The translations under genes and the position numbers were made by a program. A stretch of DNA of 6,264 bases from NCBI GenBank assembly GCA_017554835.1, contig JAFZHO010000006.1, positions 1 to 6,264 of the forward strand. The letters are read 5' to 3'. This DNA is from Clostridia bacterium. Lineage in GTDB: Bacteria > Bacillota > Clostridia > Oscillospirales > RGIG7773. Shown here piece by piece: positions 5,927 through 6,264 of this stretch (the stretch's first letter is position 1; each line of letters starts with the position of its first letter). The notes beneath the pieces were generated by a model. The model was not told the origin of the DNA. It saw nothing but the letters and a program-made list of their open reading frames with translations, and did not search any database.

Positions 5927-6264
5927 TATTTTTCCTCCTTTGCATCTATGTCCTTATAAACGCCTAAAGGATAATAAGGAATCATATTTTCTTTCGCCCA
6001 GGCAAGCGCCTTTTCAGGAGTCATACCCCAGTTAGTAGGACAAGTTGAAATAACCTCAACTATTGAAAGTCCTTTGCCTGCGATCTGATATTCAAAAGCT
6101 TTTTTAATTGCTTTTTTCGCGTTTCTGATATTTGGAACGTCGGTTACTGCAACTCTCTGCGCAAAAGCAACGCCGTCAAGTGTTGCCATCATTTCGCAAA
6201 CCTTGATAGGATGCCCCTGAGTATTAACGTCTCTTCCGTATGGAGAAGTCTGTGTTACCTGACC
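5926..6264 (-). CDS. korB: 2-oxoacid:ferredoxin oxidoreductase, beta (TPP-binding) subunit, C-terminal part
   Basis: The last 112 residues of this gene are present; the frame stays open to the right edge, so the thiamine-diphosphate and metal-binding N-terminal part is outside the window. The visible part starts with GQVTQTSPYGR, the segment that in Kor/Vor beta subunits directly follows the TGGQ-type active-site loop. It continues with NIRNAKKAIKKAF (45-57) and STCPTNWG (73-80), both characteristic of the family, where the latter region is followed by the C-terminal helix (PEKALAWAKENM). The internal Met pair at 6192-6187 is not the start, because the frame and the homology continue upstream. 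It is the upstream partner of the gamma gene, overlapping it by one base. The alpha subunit and a small ferredoxin-like subunit would be expected beyond 6264. Substrate is undecided between 2-oxoglutarate and other 2-oxoacids. Confidence 0.9.
   Translation of the reverse strand, partial: GQVTQTSPYGRDVNTQGHPIKVCEMMATLDGVAFAQRVAVTDVPNIRNAKKAIKKAFEYQIAGKGLSIVEVISTCPTNWGMTPEKALAWAKENMIPYYPLGVYKDIDAKEEK
5934..5940 (-). promoter_or_regulatory. Ribosome binding site of the gamma subunit gene
   Basis: AAGGAGG on the minus strand lies within the end of the beta reading frame, seven bases before the gamma ATG. Having such a strong site inside the upstream gene lets ribosomes reload at the TAATG overlap and keep subunit amounts matched. 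Confidence 0.8.

Overview
The window looks like ordinary chromosome of an anaerobic, AT-rich, low-GC Gram-positive bacterium, most likely in Clostridia. The pointers are strong GGAGG-type ribosome binding sites, a PrsA-like lipoprotein foldase, a ferredoxin-dependent 2-oxoacid oxidoreductase in place of a dehydrogenase complex, and short T-tailed hairpin terminators. No species can be named from sequence alone. I see no RNA gene, mobile element, CRISPR array, prophage or defence module.

Layout from left to right. Bases 1-1845 (minus) hold nearly all of an ABC-F ATPase that acts on ribosomes; its C-terminal tip lies beyond the left edge. A 170-base divergent intergenic region (1846-2015) carries one good sigma-A-type promoter in each direction. 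Bases 2016-3167 (plus) encode a lipoprotein with a parvulin-type peptidyl-prolyl isomerase domain, followed by a hairpin terminator. A new promoter, whose -35 box lies in the T-tract of that terminator, starts a two-gene unit: cardiolipin synthase (3266-4798) and, 13 bases later, a family I inorganic pyrophosphatase (4812-5342). A long symmetrical hairpin (5356-5387) separates this unit from a convergent operon on the minus strand. That operon contains the end of the beta subunit (5926-6264, continuing past the right edge) and the complete gamma subunit (5393-5926) of a 2-oxoacid:ferredoxin oxidoreductase, overlapping by one base.

The genes are housekeeping functions grouped in four transcription units: ribosome rescue or translation factor, extracytoplasmic folding, membrane lipid plus pyrophosphate removal, and ferredoxin-linked 2-oxoacid metabolism. 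The cls-ppa pair could link anionic phospholipid synthesis, whose earlier steps release pyrophosphate, to pyrophosphate hydrolysis, but this is inference from order alone.

No new biological system was found. The most unusual signal is statistical: in the coding sequence the third base of Asn/Asp/Tyr/His codons depends strongly on the first base of the next codon. Four start sites were set from ribosome binding sites in preference to longer open frames.
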